Shown here piece after piece: positions 50,966 through 60,226 of a stretch of 64,000 nucleotides of DNA; the first letter of the stretch is position 1; each line of letters opens with the position of its first letter. Below the pieces are notes generated by a model. That model did not search any database and had not been told where the DNA came from. It saw only the letters and a program-made list of their open reading frames with translations. Origin of the DNA: Scytonema sp045865695 (lineage in GTDB: Bacteria; Cyanobacteriota; Cyanobacteriia; Cyanobacteriales; Nostocaceae); assembly GCF_045865695.1 (NCBI RefSeq), contig NZ_BAACAP010000253.1, positions 133,162 to 197,161 of the forward strand, read 5' to 3'. Both the position numbers and the translations under genes were made by a program.

Positions 50966-51299
50966 GGATGAACTGCTTTATAACAAGAGTTAAGCGTAAC
51001 AGGTTACCATCCATATAGGTTAAACTTGGTTGAACTATGAGCGGGAGTATTGTGTTCTTCGTTACAAAAAAGTTAATATTTCTTAAACTACGTCTGACTG
51101 TATGAATTTCTTTCTACCCTCTGACTTAAAAATAGAGTGTAGGGTGAGCATTGCCACCGACATTGATTGCCAATGCTCACCCTACTTTATCGTTTTCATT
51201 TCGACTGCCTTTTTGTAAAGTTAAGATAAATCAATACAACACCCCGTCTCAAATAAATCAAATCTCTGCTTTGTATTAAGCTATCACTCTAGTACTTTC
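50966..51299. other. intergenic region between pyrC and lepB
   Basis: It holds the divergent promoters and the hairpin repeat at 51138-51186. No gene is seen. Confidence 0.45.
51138..51186. repeat. TAGGGTGAGCATTGCC inverted repeat
   Basis: GTAGGGTGAGCATTG faces CAATGCTCACCCTAC with 15-bp arms; a member of the family at 30068-30118. Confidence 0.85.
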
Positions 51300-51947
51300 A
51301 TGCAAAATCAAGTGTCTGACAATAACTCTAGCCACCAACAGCCAAATAATTCGTGGATCGCGGAACTAGGTAGAACGATTGTCTTAAGCGTTGTTCTCGC
51401 TCTAGGAATTCGTACTTTTGTTGCTGAAGCCCGTTGGATTCCCTCTGGTTCTATGGAACCAACTTTACATGGTTCCCCAAATCAGTGGGAAGCAGACAAA
51501 ATTATTGTGGATAAATTAGGCTACAAATTCTCCCAACCAAAGCGAGGCGATATTGTAGTATTTTCTCCCACAAAAGAACTACAAAAAGAACAATATCAAG
51601 ATGCTTTTATTAAGCGTGTCATTGCCCTACCTGGAGAAAAAGTAGAACTCAAGAACGGCAAAGTGTACATCAATGGTAACCTTTTACCAGAGCAGCAGTA
51701 TCTGACAGATGGACAGCGTACAGTCGTTGACGTTTGTACATCCGGTCAACAACCCCCTTTCCTCTCTCAACCCGTTACAATACCAAATGACTCATATTTA
51801 GTACTGGGAGATAACCGTAACAGTAGTTACGATAGTCGTTGCTGGGGTGTTGTTCCCCGTGAAAATATTATTGGTCGTGCAGTACTTCGCTTTTGGCCTC
51901 CCAATCAAATTGGGGGAATAGATAAGAAAGAGTTATATAAAAATTAG
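51300..51947 (+). CDS. lepB: signal peptidase I
   Basis: It removes signal peptides from exported proteins at the plasma or thylakoid membrane. There is one N-terminal membrane span (residues 22-40). The catalytic Ser51 sits in WIPSGSMEPTL and the general-base Lys105 in AFIKRVIALPGEKVEL, followed by the conserved VLGDNRNSSYDSRCWG. Length 215 aa fits a cyanobacterial type. Followed by GTTAGTT heptads. Confidence 0.95.
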   Translation: MQNQVSDNNSSHQQPNNSWIAELGRTIVLSVVLALGIRTFVAEARWIPSGSMEPTLHGSPNQWEADKIIVDKLGYKFSQPKRGDIVVFSPTKELQKEQYQDAFIKRVIALPGEKVELKNGKVYINGNLLPEQQYLTDGQRTVVDVCTSGQQPPFLSQPVTIPNDSYLVLGDNRNSSYDSRCWGVVPRENIIGRAVLRFWPPNQIGGIDKKELYKN

Positions 51948-52559
51948 TGTTAGTTGTTAGTTGTTAGTTGTTAGTTGTTAGTTGTTAGTGGTAAAACACT
52001 CAACAGTTTTCAAGATTTGGAACCACACTTTATTCCTATGGTTCTTGTGATTCTTGTGATTCTTGTGATTCTTGTGATTCTTGTCTTGTAATTCTTGTGG
52101 TTCTTGTCTTGTAATTCTTGTGGTTCTTGTGGTTCTTGTGGTTCTTGTGGTTCTTGTGGTACGGGCGTCCTCGCCCGTACATTCCTCAGACCATACAATA
52201 GACATTTCCAGAAATTAATTATGCATTACCCAAAAATCTTGGTAGGGGCGCAATGCAAGAGCGCCCTTACATCTTTTTCACACCTATGTCTAATCTGAAA
52301 ATTGCTTTCCAACAAACAATTCAAAGTTCTACCTAAGTTTTAAAATTAGAAGCCTGGTTTTTATAGTCAGCTATTGCGTACTTTGAGTACAGGCGAGGAC
52401 GCCCGTACCACAAGAGATAGATTCTACAAGTTGAAGAATTCTGAGCTTTTGGTTGTCTTTGCCTTTCTTATTGTCTTCATATAGAGTTCCGCATATTCTG
52501 GGATTGGGTAAATCATGATGGCTTGAAACAATTAAGTAACACGCCAAAGTCAAAATCCC
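51948..52559. other. repeat-rich intergenic region
   Basis: Starts with GTTAGTT heptads (51948-51990), then a 9-bp tandem array (52037-52157), then GTACGGGCGTCCTCGCCCGTAC (52157-52185), a GAGGACGCCCGTACCACAAG half-hairpin near 52392, and AT-rich sequence. No gene is accepted. Confidence 0.55.
52037..52160. repeat. TTCTTGTGR 9-bp tandem repeat
   Basis: About 12 units of TTCTTGTGA, TTCTTGTCT, TTCTTGTGG in blocks, grading from GA to GG. The final unit merges into GTGGTACGGGCG, the start of a palindromic repeat, so the array may have grown from that repeat's flank. Confidence 0.85.
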
Positions 52560-53349
52560 ATGAGTTACGAAAAATTAGTTTTGAACAAAGACACTAATCA
52601 AGTAGAACGACAAGAGTTTTTTGTTCAATATCAACCCATCATTTCCCTAAAAACAGGCAGAATTTCTGGATTTGAAGCCCTTGTACGCTGGCAACATCCC
52701 ATTCAAGGGCTAATTCCCCCCACTATATCTGTACCCATAGCAGAGGAGACAGGTTTGATTGGGGCTATTGACACTTGGGTTTTACAATCTGCTTGCCATC
52801 AATTACGCATCTGACAGGAGCGCTCAAAAACAGAGACTTCTCTCACTATGAGTGTCAACTTGTCAGCAGGTCTGTTTTCTTACCTAGACATTATAGCAAT
52901 CGTTGACAAAATTCTCAATGAAACTCAAATCGCTCCAACCTGTTTGCAGCTAGAAATTACAGAAAGTGTCATCATGGAAAATACTGAGACACTGAAAATA
53001 ATTCTTCAGCAATTGAAAGAAAGGAAGATTAGGTTAGTTATGGATGATTTTGGGACTGGATACTCCTCGTTGAGTTACTTACACAGATTTCCTTTTCATG
53101 CCCTTAAAATTGACAAATCCTTTGTTCGCCGAATGCAGGAGAACCAAGAAGACATGGGACTTGTACCCGCAACAATCGGGATTGCCCATTCTATGGGCAT
53201 GAATGCGATCGCATTTATGTGTCGAAACTCCCGAACAATTGGCTCAGTTACGGAGCTTGAATTGCGATCTCGCTCAAGGGTATTTGTTTTCTAAAGCAGT
53301 AGACCCAGACTCTGCTCTAGATCTGATTACCGCAGTACCTCAATGGTAA
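52560..53349 (+). pseudogene. EAL-domain (c-di-GMP phosphodiesterase) pseudogene
   Basis: An EAL domain is recognisable across the whole stretch: YQPIISLKTGRISGFEALVRW, then PIAEETGLIGAID; MSVNLSAGLFS; LEITESVIMENTE; VMDDFGTGYSSLSYLHRFPF; LKIDKSFV. It is broken twice. At 52812-52814 an in-frame TGA stands where a Trp is expected (LRI-stop-QERSKTE). Near 53215 a frameshift moves the end (VETPEQLAQLRSLNCDLAQG, then YLFSKAVDPDSALDLITAV) into another frame. The upstream GGDEF or PAS parts usual for such proteins are missing. It is probably inactive. Confidence 0.8.
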
Positions 53350-53364
53350 ATCAAAGGACAGCTT

Positions 53365-54495
53365 ATGAATCAAGATCCATCAACATCTAATTATGGCAAT
53401 GTTCTTATAGTTGATGACCAGCTTGATAATCTGCGAGTATTATCAACCATCTTAGCAAAAGAGGGATATCACGTTCGTAAAGCCCTTAACGGACAAATGG
53501 CTTTAACTGCCGTCAAAACTTTACCACCAGATATTATTTTGCTAGATATTAATATGCCAGAAATGGATGGCTATGAAGTATGCGAAAGATTAAAAGCCGA
53601 TCCAGTTAACTCTAATATACCCGTAATTTTCATCAGTATTTTAGATGACGTTTTAGATAAAGTCAAAGGCATTAAAGTTGGTGGCGCGGACTACATCACT
53701 AAACCATTTCAGTTTGAAGAGGTTATTGCACGGGTACAAAATCAACTAACTATTCAAAGATTACAGAGAGAACTACGAGAAACTAATCAAAAGCTTTCAG
53801 AGCAAAATGCTTTGTTGTTACTAGAAATAGAAAAACGCCTTCAAGTTGAATCGGCTTTGCAAGCGGCTAACAACAAATTGCGAGAGTTGGTTTGGGTAGA
53901 CAGTCTAACACAAGTGTCTAATCGCTGTTTTCTAGACGATTACTTGCAACGAGAATGGCAGCGATCGGCACGAGAGCAAATACCTCTTTCTTTTATTTTA
54001 TGCGATATAGACTGTTTTAAATCTTACAATGATACTTATGGTCGCATGGCAGGTGATGATTGTTTAAGGAAAGTAGCTCGCGCTATTCGTTATGCAGTCA
54101 GGCGTCCTGCCGATTTGGTTGCTCGTTATGGAGGAGAAGAGTTTGCTGTTGTTTTACCCAATACGAATTTTCATGGAGCAGTACGAGTCGCTGAAAATGT
54201 TAAGTTAAGGATAAAAGAACTCAAGATTCCCCATTCTTCATCTTTCGTAAAGAATTATCTTACCTTAAGTATGGGTATAGCAACTAAGGTTCCGGTGAAT
54301 CCGTCTTTACCAGAAACCCTGCTTGCAGCTAGTGACAAGGCTCTCGATCGAGCGAAACGACAAGGACGTAATGGATATTGTGCTTGCGTGCCTGTTGCCC
54401 GAAAAAATGGCTCCGGAAATCTTTCTATCATAGGAGAAATTGAGTGTTGGAATAAACAGCAAATTTTTGAGGAGGATTCTTTAAATGAAGAGTAG
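53365..54495 (+). CDS. response regulator with GGDEF domain (diguanylate cyclase)
   Basis: The N-terminal receiver has Asp61 as phospho-acceptor (DIILLDINMPEMDG) and the KPF motif; a coiled coil links it to a GGDEF domain with the active motif RYGGEEFAVVLP and an upstream RPAD that fits the inhibitory I-site (RxxD). It should make c-di-GMP when phosphorylated. The upstream EAL gene that could degrade c-di-GMP is broken. It lies 15 bp after that pseudogene and 81 bp before a REC-histidine kinase gene, so it may share a transcript and a signalling pathway. Confidence 0.92.
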   Translation: MNQDPSTSNYGNVLIVDDQLDNLRVLSTILAKEGYHVRKALNGQMALTAVKTLPPDIILLDINMPEMDGYEVCERLKADPVNSNIPVIFISILDDVLDKVKGIKVGGADYITKPFQFEEVIARVQNQLTIQRLQRELRETNQKLSEQNALLLLEIEKRLQVESALQAANNKLRELVWVDSLTQVSNRCFLDDYLQREWQRSAREQIPLSFILCDIDCFKSYNDTYGRMAGDDCLRKVARAIRYAVRRPADLVARYGGEEFAVVLPNTNFHGAVRVAENVKLRIKELKIPHSSSFVKNYLTLSMGIATKVPVNPSLPETLLAASDKALDRAKRQGRNGYCACVPVARKNGSGNLSIIGEIECWNKQQIFEEDSLNEE

Positions 54496-54576
54496 CACAA
54501 AGGAGTAACGAGCGGGCAAAATTAAAGTTGCTTGAAAACAATGTTTACTCCTCCGTTAAAAGTCTAATTTTAAAAA

Positions 54577-55920
54577 ATGCATTTAAATCAGGAATATAAG
54601 GGCAATATTTTAGTAGTTGACGATACACCAGATAACCTACGTCTGTTATCTGCCATGCTAACAACACAAGGTTATGAAGTTCGGAAAGCTTTGAATGGTA
54701 AAATGGCATTAACTGCTTGTCATATGGTTTTGCCAGATGTAATTCTGCTTGATATTAATATGCCTGGAATGGATGGATATGAGGTTTGCCAGCAACTCAA
54801 ACTTGATGAAAGAACTTACGATATTCCAGTTATTTTTATCAGTGCTTTAGACGATGTATTGGATAAAGTGAAAGCTTTTGACGTTGGAGGTGTGGACTAC
54901 ATCACTAAACCATTTCATGGAGCAGAAGTTTTATTGCGAATTGAAAATCAAATCAATTTGCGTTTTCTTCAAGGAAAACTAAAAGAACAGAATTTATTGT
55001 TACAAAAGGCTCTTGACGAATTAAAAGTTGCCCAAGTCCAGCAAATTCAAAATGAGAAAATGGCAGCATTGGGACAGCTAGTTGCTGGAATTGCCCACGA
55101 AGTTAACAATCCCATTAGTTTGATTTACGGAAATATTGAGTACGTTAGTCAGTACCTCCAACAGTTAATTAACGTTGTGGAAGTTTATCGTGAAGAGTAT
55201 TCACAGCCCACGCTAAAAATTCAGCAAATCATTCGGGATGTAGACTTAAATTTTTTGATGAATGATGCACAAAAGTTAATGGGTGCTATGTACAGAGGAG
55301 CCGATCGCATCCGACAAATAGTCCTGGCGTTACAAAACTTTTCAAGACTTGATGAAGCTGATATGAAGCCAGTCAACATCCATGAGGGGATAGACAGTAC
55401 TATTGTCATGTTAGAGCATAGACTGAGAGAAACACAGCATCGTCCCAGTATTAATATTACAAGAGAATACAGTAGTTTGCCTTTAGTGACTTGTTATCCT
55501 AGCGATCTCAATCAGGTATTTATGCACATCATAAGTAATGCGATTGATGCTTTGGATCGGGAGACTGGGGACTGGCGCATGGGGACTGGGAATACTACAC
55601 CCCCAATCCCCAATTCCGAATCGCCAATCCCTACAATCTACATTCAAACTCAAATAACAAGCAAAAATGCAGTGAGAATCAGCATTGCTGATAATGGACC
55701 TGGAATAGATGAGTCAGTGCGATCGCGTTTGTTCGATCCATTCTTCACAACAAAGCCGATTGGAAAAGGAAGTGGGCTAGGATTATCAATTAGTTATCAA
55801 ATTGTGGTAAACAAACATCAAGGAAAAATCCAGTGTCACTCCTCAGTTGGGAAAGGAGCAGAGTTTATTGTTGAAATACCAGTTGAGCCAGCAGAAATAG
55901 CATCAAACATGGAAAACTGA
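54577..55920 (+). CDS. response regulator-histidine kinase hybrid
   Basis: An N-terminal receiver (Asp59 in VILLDINMPGMDG) is followed by a coiled coil and a HisKA domain with the phospho-His in LVAGIAHEVNNPI. The HATPase domain has N-box HIISNAIDALDRE, G1 ADNGPGID and G2 GKGSGLGLS. It lacks a membrane span, so it is a cytosolic kinase, probably partner of the adjacent REC-GGDEF protein. About 26 residues (GDWRMGTGNTTPPIPNSESP) after the N-box are encoded by heptad repeats and sit inside the ATP-binding domain in a surface-loop position. Confidence 0.92.
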   Translation: MHLNQEYKGNILVVDDTPDNLRLLSAMLTTQGYEVRKALNGKMALTACHMVLPDVILLDINMPGMDGYEVCQQLKLDERTYDIPVIFISALDDVLDKVKAFDVGGVDYITKPFHGAEVLLRIENQINLRFLQGKLKEQNLLLQKALDELKVAQVQQIQNEKMAALGQLVAGIAHEVNNPISLIYGNIEYVSQYLQQLINVVEVYREEYSQPTLKIQQIIRDVDLNFLMNDAQKLMGAMYRGADRIRQIVLALQNFSRLDEADMKPVNIHEGIDSTIVMLEHRLRETQHRPSINITREYSSLPLVTCYPSDLNQVFMHIISNAIDALDRETGDWRMGTGNTTPPIPNSESPIPTIYIQTQITSKNAVRISIADNGPGIDESVRSRLFDPFFTTKPIGKGSGLGLSISYQIVVNKHQGKIQCHSSVGKGAEFIVEIPVEPAEIASNMEN

Positions 55921-56078
55921 GGACTTGTGGCTCGAGCGCGTACTATGGCTAAGTGTAAAGAGAAAGATAAGAATCTTCATCATACAACTGAATTGCCCTC
56001 GGTGCGGTTGAAGCTCAGCAAATCATTCTCGAACAAGTCATGAGTTTTTAAATTAATGTTCTACATTTTTCTATTGCA

Positions 56079-57249
56079 TTGCATAATAGAGTTGTGACTC
56101 ATTTGTTAGACCCTTTACGTTCGCTTGAGGAAGGTCACTGGTTCAAGCTCATATGCGGAGCCAGTTTCCAACATCTGCCTGCAGTCAGAAGCTTAACATT
56201 AGCCTACACATTGGCGGGGGCTGACTGCATAGATGTTGCCGCCGATCCGTCTGTGATTGCTGCAGCTAAGGAGGGGCTGCAAATTGCATCAGAGTTGGGT
56301 AGGTCAGCCGGACAGCAAGGATTTGGCTGGTACGAAAAAAAACCGCTCTTGATGGTCAGCCTTAATGATGGCGAAGACCCGCATTTTCGGAAAGCCGAAT
56401 TTCAAGTCACGCAATGCCCCACAAACTGCGATCGCCCCTGTGAAAAAATTTGTCCGGCACAAGCAATTGTTTTCGATGGCACAAAGAGTAACTTTTCGGG
56501 AGTCTTGTCCCAAAAGTGCTACGGCTGTGGTCGTTGCATTCCTGTCTGTCCATATGATATAATTTATACAAAGTCATATGTATCAACACCAGGAGCGATC
56601 GCACCATTGATATTGTCAAGTGGGGTAGATGCCATAGAAATCCATACAAATGTTGGACGTTTGGCAGAATTCAAAAGGTTGTGGCAAGCCATTACGCCGT
56701 GGGTTGAGCGGTTAAAGTTAGTAGCAATTAGCTGTCCAGATGGGGACGGATTGATTGACTATCTTCGCAGTCTCTATGAAGTCATTAACCCCCTACCTTG
56801 CGTCCTAGTTTGGCAAACAGATGGTCGTCCTATGAGTGGAGATATTGGTGATGGCACGACACTAGCAGCAGTCAAATTAGGGCAAAAAGTTTTATGTGCA
56901 GTTAGCAGGAGGAACCAACAGTTACACCGTAGCTAAGTTACGGGCGATGGGTCTTTTGAGGGGATTGGGGACTAGGAATTGGGGACTGGGAAATGAGAAA
57001 GTTTCCCAATCGCCAATCGCCAATCGCCAATCGCCAATCGCCAATCGCCAATCGCCAAGCATAGCCGGAATCGCATACGGTAGCTACGCCCGCGTCTTGC
57101 TGTTACCAATTTTAGAAGAGTTAGAACAACGGGAGGTGATCCAAGCCAATGTCAAAATAAGTATGCGCCTAGAAGAAGAACCATTCTTGCTCTGGCAAGC
57201 AGTTAAGCTTGCAGATTCCCTCGTTTCCCAGCTCAAGTTGCGGCAATAG
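56079..57249 (+). pseudogene. ldpA: circadian input protein LdpA, split by a frameshift
   Basis: LdpA is an iron-sulfur protein that passes redox/light state to the cyanobacterial clock. The N-terminal frame (56079-56936) contains two 4Fe-4S motifs (CPTNCDRPCEKICP and CYGCGRCIPVCP) and continues to GQKVLCA before leaving the family sequence. The C-terminal part (YVQLAGGTNSYTVAKLRAMG; IAGIAYGSYARVLLLPILEEL) is in a different frame from about 56890 to 57249. Junction bases suggest a short deletion near 56890-56900. A GCCAATC heptad array (56961-57058) adds residues before IAGIAYG. It may be inactive or a sequencing error. Confidence 0.8.
56961..57058. repeat. GCCAATC heptad array inside ldpA
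   Basis: GGGGATTGGGGACTAGG-type units pass into about eight TCGCCAA units. They are translated in the C-terminal frame of LdpA. Confidence 0.85.
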
Positions 57250-57291
57250 GGGTTATTAGTCCCAAAATCCGCTTTTGCGACATTTTCCCAG

Positions 57292-59085
57292 ATGGAAAAC
57301 CCCACTATGGAAATGTCCTCGCTATCTCTAAAAAACGTCACCATAGAAAGCATGACGATTACAGACGATCTCCAAAAGTTATTAGATATACTGCCCCAAG
57401 ACCTGCGGCAAACTCTAGAAAAGCATCCACAACGAGATAGCTTAGTTGAAGTAGTCTTGGATTTAGGTCGTCGCCCAGAAGCTCGGTTTCCTTCAGCAGC
57501 TGAGTATCTGAGTGAAGTACCTGTGACTCAAGAACAGATAGATGATTGCATTCAAAGAGTGGGATCTTTTGGTGGAGATAATCGGGCAGGAATTGAGCAA
57601 ACCCTGCACCGGATCAGTGCCATCCGCAATCGTAGCGGAAAGATCATAGGTCTGACTTGTCGCGTTGGTCGGGCGATCTTCGGAACAATTGGCATGATTC
57701 GCGATTTAGTAGAAACTGGAAAATCGATTCTTATGCTAGGACGCCCAGGTGTGGGCAAAACAACAGCCTTACGGGAAATTGCCCGCGTTCTGGCGGATGA
57801 ATTACACAAACGAGTAGTGATTATCGATACCTCTAACGAAATAGCAGGCGATGGAGACGTTGCTCACCCTGCCATTGGGCGATCGCGACGGATGCAAGTG
57901 GCTCATCCAGAACTACAACATCAAGTGATGATTGAAGCGGTGGAGAACCATATGCCAGAAGTCATTGTGATTGATGAAATTGGTACGGAACTCGAAGCTC
58001 TAGCCGCTCGTACTATAGCCGAACGAGGCGTCCAATTGGTAGGAACTGCTCATGGTAACCAAATTGAAAACTTGATAAAAAACCCAACGCTTTCAGATTT
58101 AGTGGGTGGTATCCAAGCTGTGACGCTCGGAGACGACGAAGCAAGGCGGCGAGGAACTCAAAAAACTGTTTTGGAACGAAAAGCCCCTCCGACTTTTGAA
58201 ATTGCTGTAGAAATGTTGGAACGAGAGCGCTGGGTAGTACATGAAAGTGTATCGGAGACAGTTGATACTCTTCTTCGAGGACGGCATCCGAATCCGCAAG
58301 TTAGAACTGTTGATGAGAATGGCAAGGTAGTCATTTCCCGTCAAGTCATTCCTCTTACGAGTCGCACCCTCGCAACAGTTAACGAGGAAAGTTTTGCGAC
58401 CTCAGCCAGACATTCTAACGGATGGCGTACAACCGGACAAATGGTACCCCTGCCTTCACTAGGAAGTGAAACACAAAACGGGTCGGGGAAAAGCGAGTTT
58501 GACCGCTTATTGGATGAATCTTTAAGTCAATTTGATGACTTTGATACTGAAAGTAGATACCCAGGACCGAATGGTGAAGATTTACCACTGCACATATACC
58601 CTTATGGTGTCAGCCGCAGCCAATTGGATCAGGTCATTCAAGTTCTATCTTTGCCCATAGTCTTGACAAAAGATATCGATAGTGCTGATGCAATACTGGC
58701 GTTGCGAGCGCACGTCAAAAACCATGCCAAATTGAGACAATTAGCAAAAGCTCGCCAAGTTCCAATCCACATGATTAAAGCTAGCACCATACCTCAGATT
58801 ACCAGAGGATTGCGACGCCTGCTGAATCTTGACGATCCCGAAATTGGCGACGAACGCGAAATGCAACTCTTTTTGCATAGCGCTAGCGATGATGAAATTG
58901 ACGCCTTAGAAGAAGCAAGACTTGCTGTCGAGCAAATTGTGATCCCTAAAGGGCAGCCCGTCGAATTATTACCCCGTTCTGCTTCTGTACGCAAAATGCA
59001 ACACGAGTTGGTAGAACACTATCGTCTCAAGTCTGATAGTTTTGGGGAAGAACCAAATCGGCGGCTGCGGATTTATCCAGCATAA
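57292..59085 (+). CDS. Ycf45-like / SpoIIIAA-type AAA ATPase with R3H-like C-terminus
   Basis: A 597-aa P-loop ATPase: Walker A MLGRPGVGKTTALREIARVL, VVIIDTSNEIAGDGD, Walker B EVIVIDEIGTELEALAART, HGNQIENLIKNPTLSDLVGG. This is the cyanobacterial and algal-plastid Ycf45 type, related to SpoIIIAA. The C-terminus carries DADAILALRAHVKNHAKLR-like sequence and a final R3H-like region (EEARLAVEQIVIPKGQ; MQHELVEHYRLKSDSFGEEP). Such proteins may bind nucleic acid. The ATG at 57352 (MTITDDLQKLL) may be the true start. Role unproven. Single gene. Confidence 0.88.
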   Translation: MENPTMEMSSLSLKNVTIESMTITDDLQKLLDILPQDLRQTLEKHPQRDSLVEVVLDLGRRPEARFPSAAEYLSEVPVTQEQIDDCIQRVGSFGGDNRAGIEQTLHRISAIRNRSGKIIGLTCRVGRAIFGTIGMIRDLVETGKSILMLGRPGVGKTTALREIARVLADELHKRVVIIDTSNEIAGDGDVAHPAIGRSRRMQVAHPELQHQVMIEAVENHMPEVIVIDEIGTELEALAARTIAERGVQLVGTAHGNQIENLIKNPTLSDLVGGIQAVTLGDDEARRRGTQKTVLERKAPPTFEIAVEMLERERWVVHESVSETVDTLLRGRHPNPQVRTVDENGKVVISRQVIPLTSRTLATVNEESFATSARHSNGWRTTGQMVPLPSLGSETQNGSGKSEFDRLLDESLSQFDDFDTESRYPGPNGEDLPLHIYPYGVSRSQLDQVIQVLSLPIVLTKDIDSADAILALRAHVKNHAKLRQLAKARQVPIHMIKASTIPQITRGLRRLLNLDDPEIGDEREMQLFLHSASDDEIDALEEARLAVEQIVIPKGQPVELLPRSASVRKMQHELVEHYRLKSDSFGEEPNRRLRIYPA

Positions 59086-59183
59086 TTTCGTCTTTGTTTC
59101 TTTGTCATCAGGGTGCGTTAGCCTTCGCATAACGCACCGCCATTCCATGTTTTGTTACGAAGTTGCTTCTACCTTCTTATGGC

Positions 59184-59561
59184 TTACTGATGCTTCTTAT
59201 GTTGTACCTCAACTATCATGTGTACGTTACCGCGAGGCGCAAAATCTGCTTTCACCACAACTTCTAGAGGATCGCACACTGCTACAAAATCATCCAAGAT
59301 TTGATTGGCAGTTTCTTCATGGGAAATGTAGCGATCGCGATAATTATTAATATATAGTTTCAGTGCCTTTAGTTCCACTACCCGTTCATCTGGAATATAG
59401 GTAATGTGAATTGTGGCAAAATCTGGATAACCAGAAAATGGACATTTACAAGTAAATTCCGGCAAAGTGATATCAATGTTATATCGCCTGCCAACACGCG
59501 GATTAGGAAACGTAATAAGTTGTCCCTCCGCAATATTACGCTCGCCATATTTTATTTCCAT
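59184..59561 (-). CDS. queF: preQ1 synthase (7-cyano-7-deazaguanine reductase)
   Basis: NADPH-dependent reduction of the nitrile of preQ0 to preQ1 for the tRNA queuosine pathway. The unimodular form of 125 aa has the catalytic Cys region EFTCKCPFSGYPDFATIHI, the NADPH motif VVELKALKLYINNYRDR and the end of the T-fold CDPLEVVVKADFAPRG. All key parts are present. It stops just before the GTCACTG array on its upstream side. Confidence 0.95.
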   Translation of the reverse strand: MEIKYGERNIAEGQLITFPNPRVGRRYNIDITLPEFTCKCPFSGYPDFATIHITYIPDERVVELKALKLYINNYRDRYISHEETANQILDDFVAVCDPLEVVVKADFAPRGNVHMIVEVQHKKHQ

Positions 59562-59570
59562 AATTATTTA

Positions 59571-59680
59571 TCACTGGTCACTGGTCACTGGTCACTGGTC
59601 ACTGGTCACTGGTCACTGGTCAGGTGGTCAGGTGGTCAGGTGGTCATTGGTCACTAGTCAGGTGGTCACTGGTCACTGAT
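59571..59680. repeat. GGTCACT heptad array with GGTGGTCA variants
   Basis: About seven perfect CTGGTCA units are followed by CAGGTGGTCAGGTGGTCA-type expanded units. It lies between queF and the next gene, reaching that gene's stop. Confidence 0.9.
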
Positions 59681-60091
59681 TCATAACTCATCTTGTTCCC
59701 AATCGGGACAATTTTCATCATTCCATCCATACGGATGCATACCGCAAACTAACAATTCCCCACCATACACTTGTCCGTGGTAGTGACGGCATCCTATACA
59801 AGCAGCATTTCGCTCTGATGATGGTTCGACTGGATATGGAAAACCAGAATCTAGAATAACGTCGTCTATGATAATATCTTCGAGTTCCCAGTAAACTTCC
59901 AAAATTGGTTCTGTCAAATCTTGTAAATACTGGTCAACTTCAGACGCGATCGCATCTTGTACTTGTTCGCTTAGTTCTTCCGTCAGTTCAAAGAAGCTAT
60001 CCACCATTTCTGTCATCCCCAGAACAAAGCGTTCTACTTCATCCGCCACTGTTTCCATCATTTCCCAAAACTCTTTCTGCCACTTTTCCAT
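59681..60091 (-). CDS. conserved cyanobacterial protein with Cys/His metal-like motif
   Basis: Residues 1-75 are acidic amphipathic helices (MEKWQKEFWEMMETVADEVE; QDAIASEVDQYLQDLTE). The C-terminal 40 residues have CIGCRHYHGQVYGGELLVCGMHPYGWNDENCPDWE, with four Cys and three His arranged like a small zinc or iron site. I recognise it as a conserved cyanobacterial family without a role. It may be a cytosolic metal-dependent adaptor; no catalysis is claimed. Confidence 0.7.
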   Translation of the reverse strand: MEKWQKEFWEMMETVADEVERFVLGMTEMVDSFFELTEELSEQVQDAIASEVDQYLQDLTEPILEVYWELEDIIIDDVILDSGFPYPVEPSSERNAACIGCRHYHGQVYGGELLVCGMHPYGWNDENCPDWEQDEL

Positions 60092-60226
60092 ATATTTTTA
60101 CGTCCTTAACTGCCTCTTATCTGGACGCTTAATTGTACATGGCTTCAAGCACTCGCGTACATTCTGAGGACTACTTACTTACTATACTTTAGAGGCACAA
60201 TAAATTGCCTCTCCAATACTTAACTA

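Noticed and set aside
51978..52205. Minus-strand frames of 62 and 75 codons (repeated QEP, RTT, KNH)
   Set aside because: They only translate the 9-bp tandem repeat.
55921..56078. Possible C-terminal gene fragment (IALGAVEAQQIILEQVMSF)
   Set aside because: Looks protein-like but is too short to place in a family.
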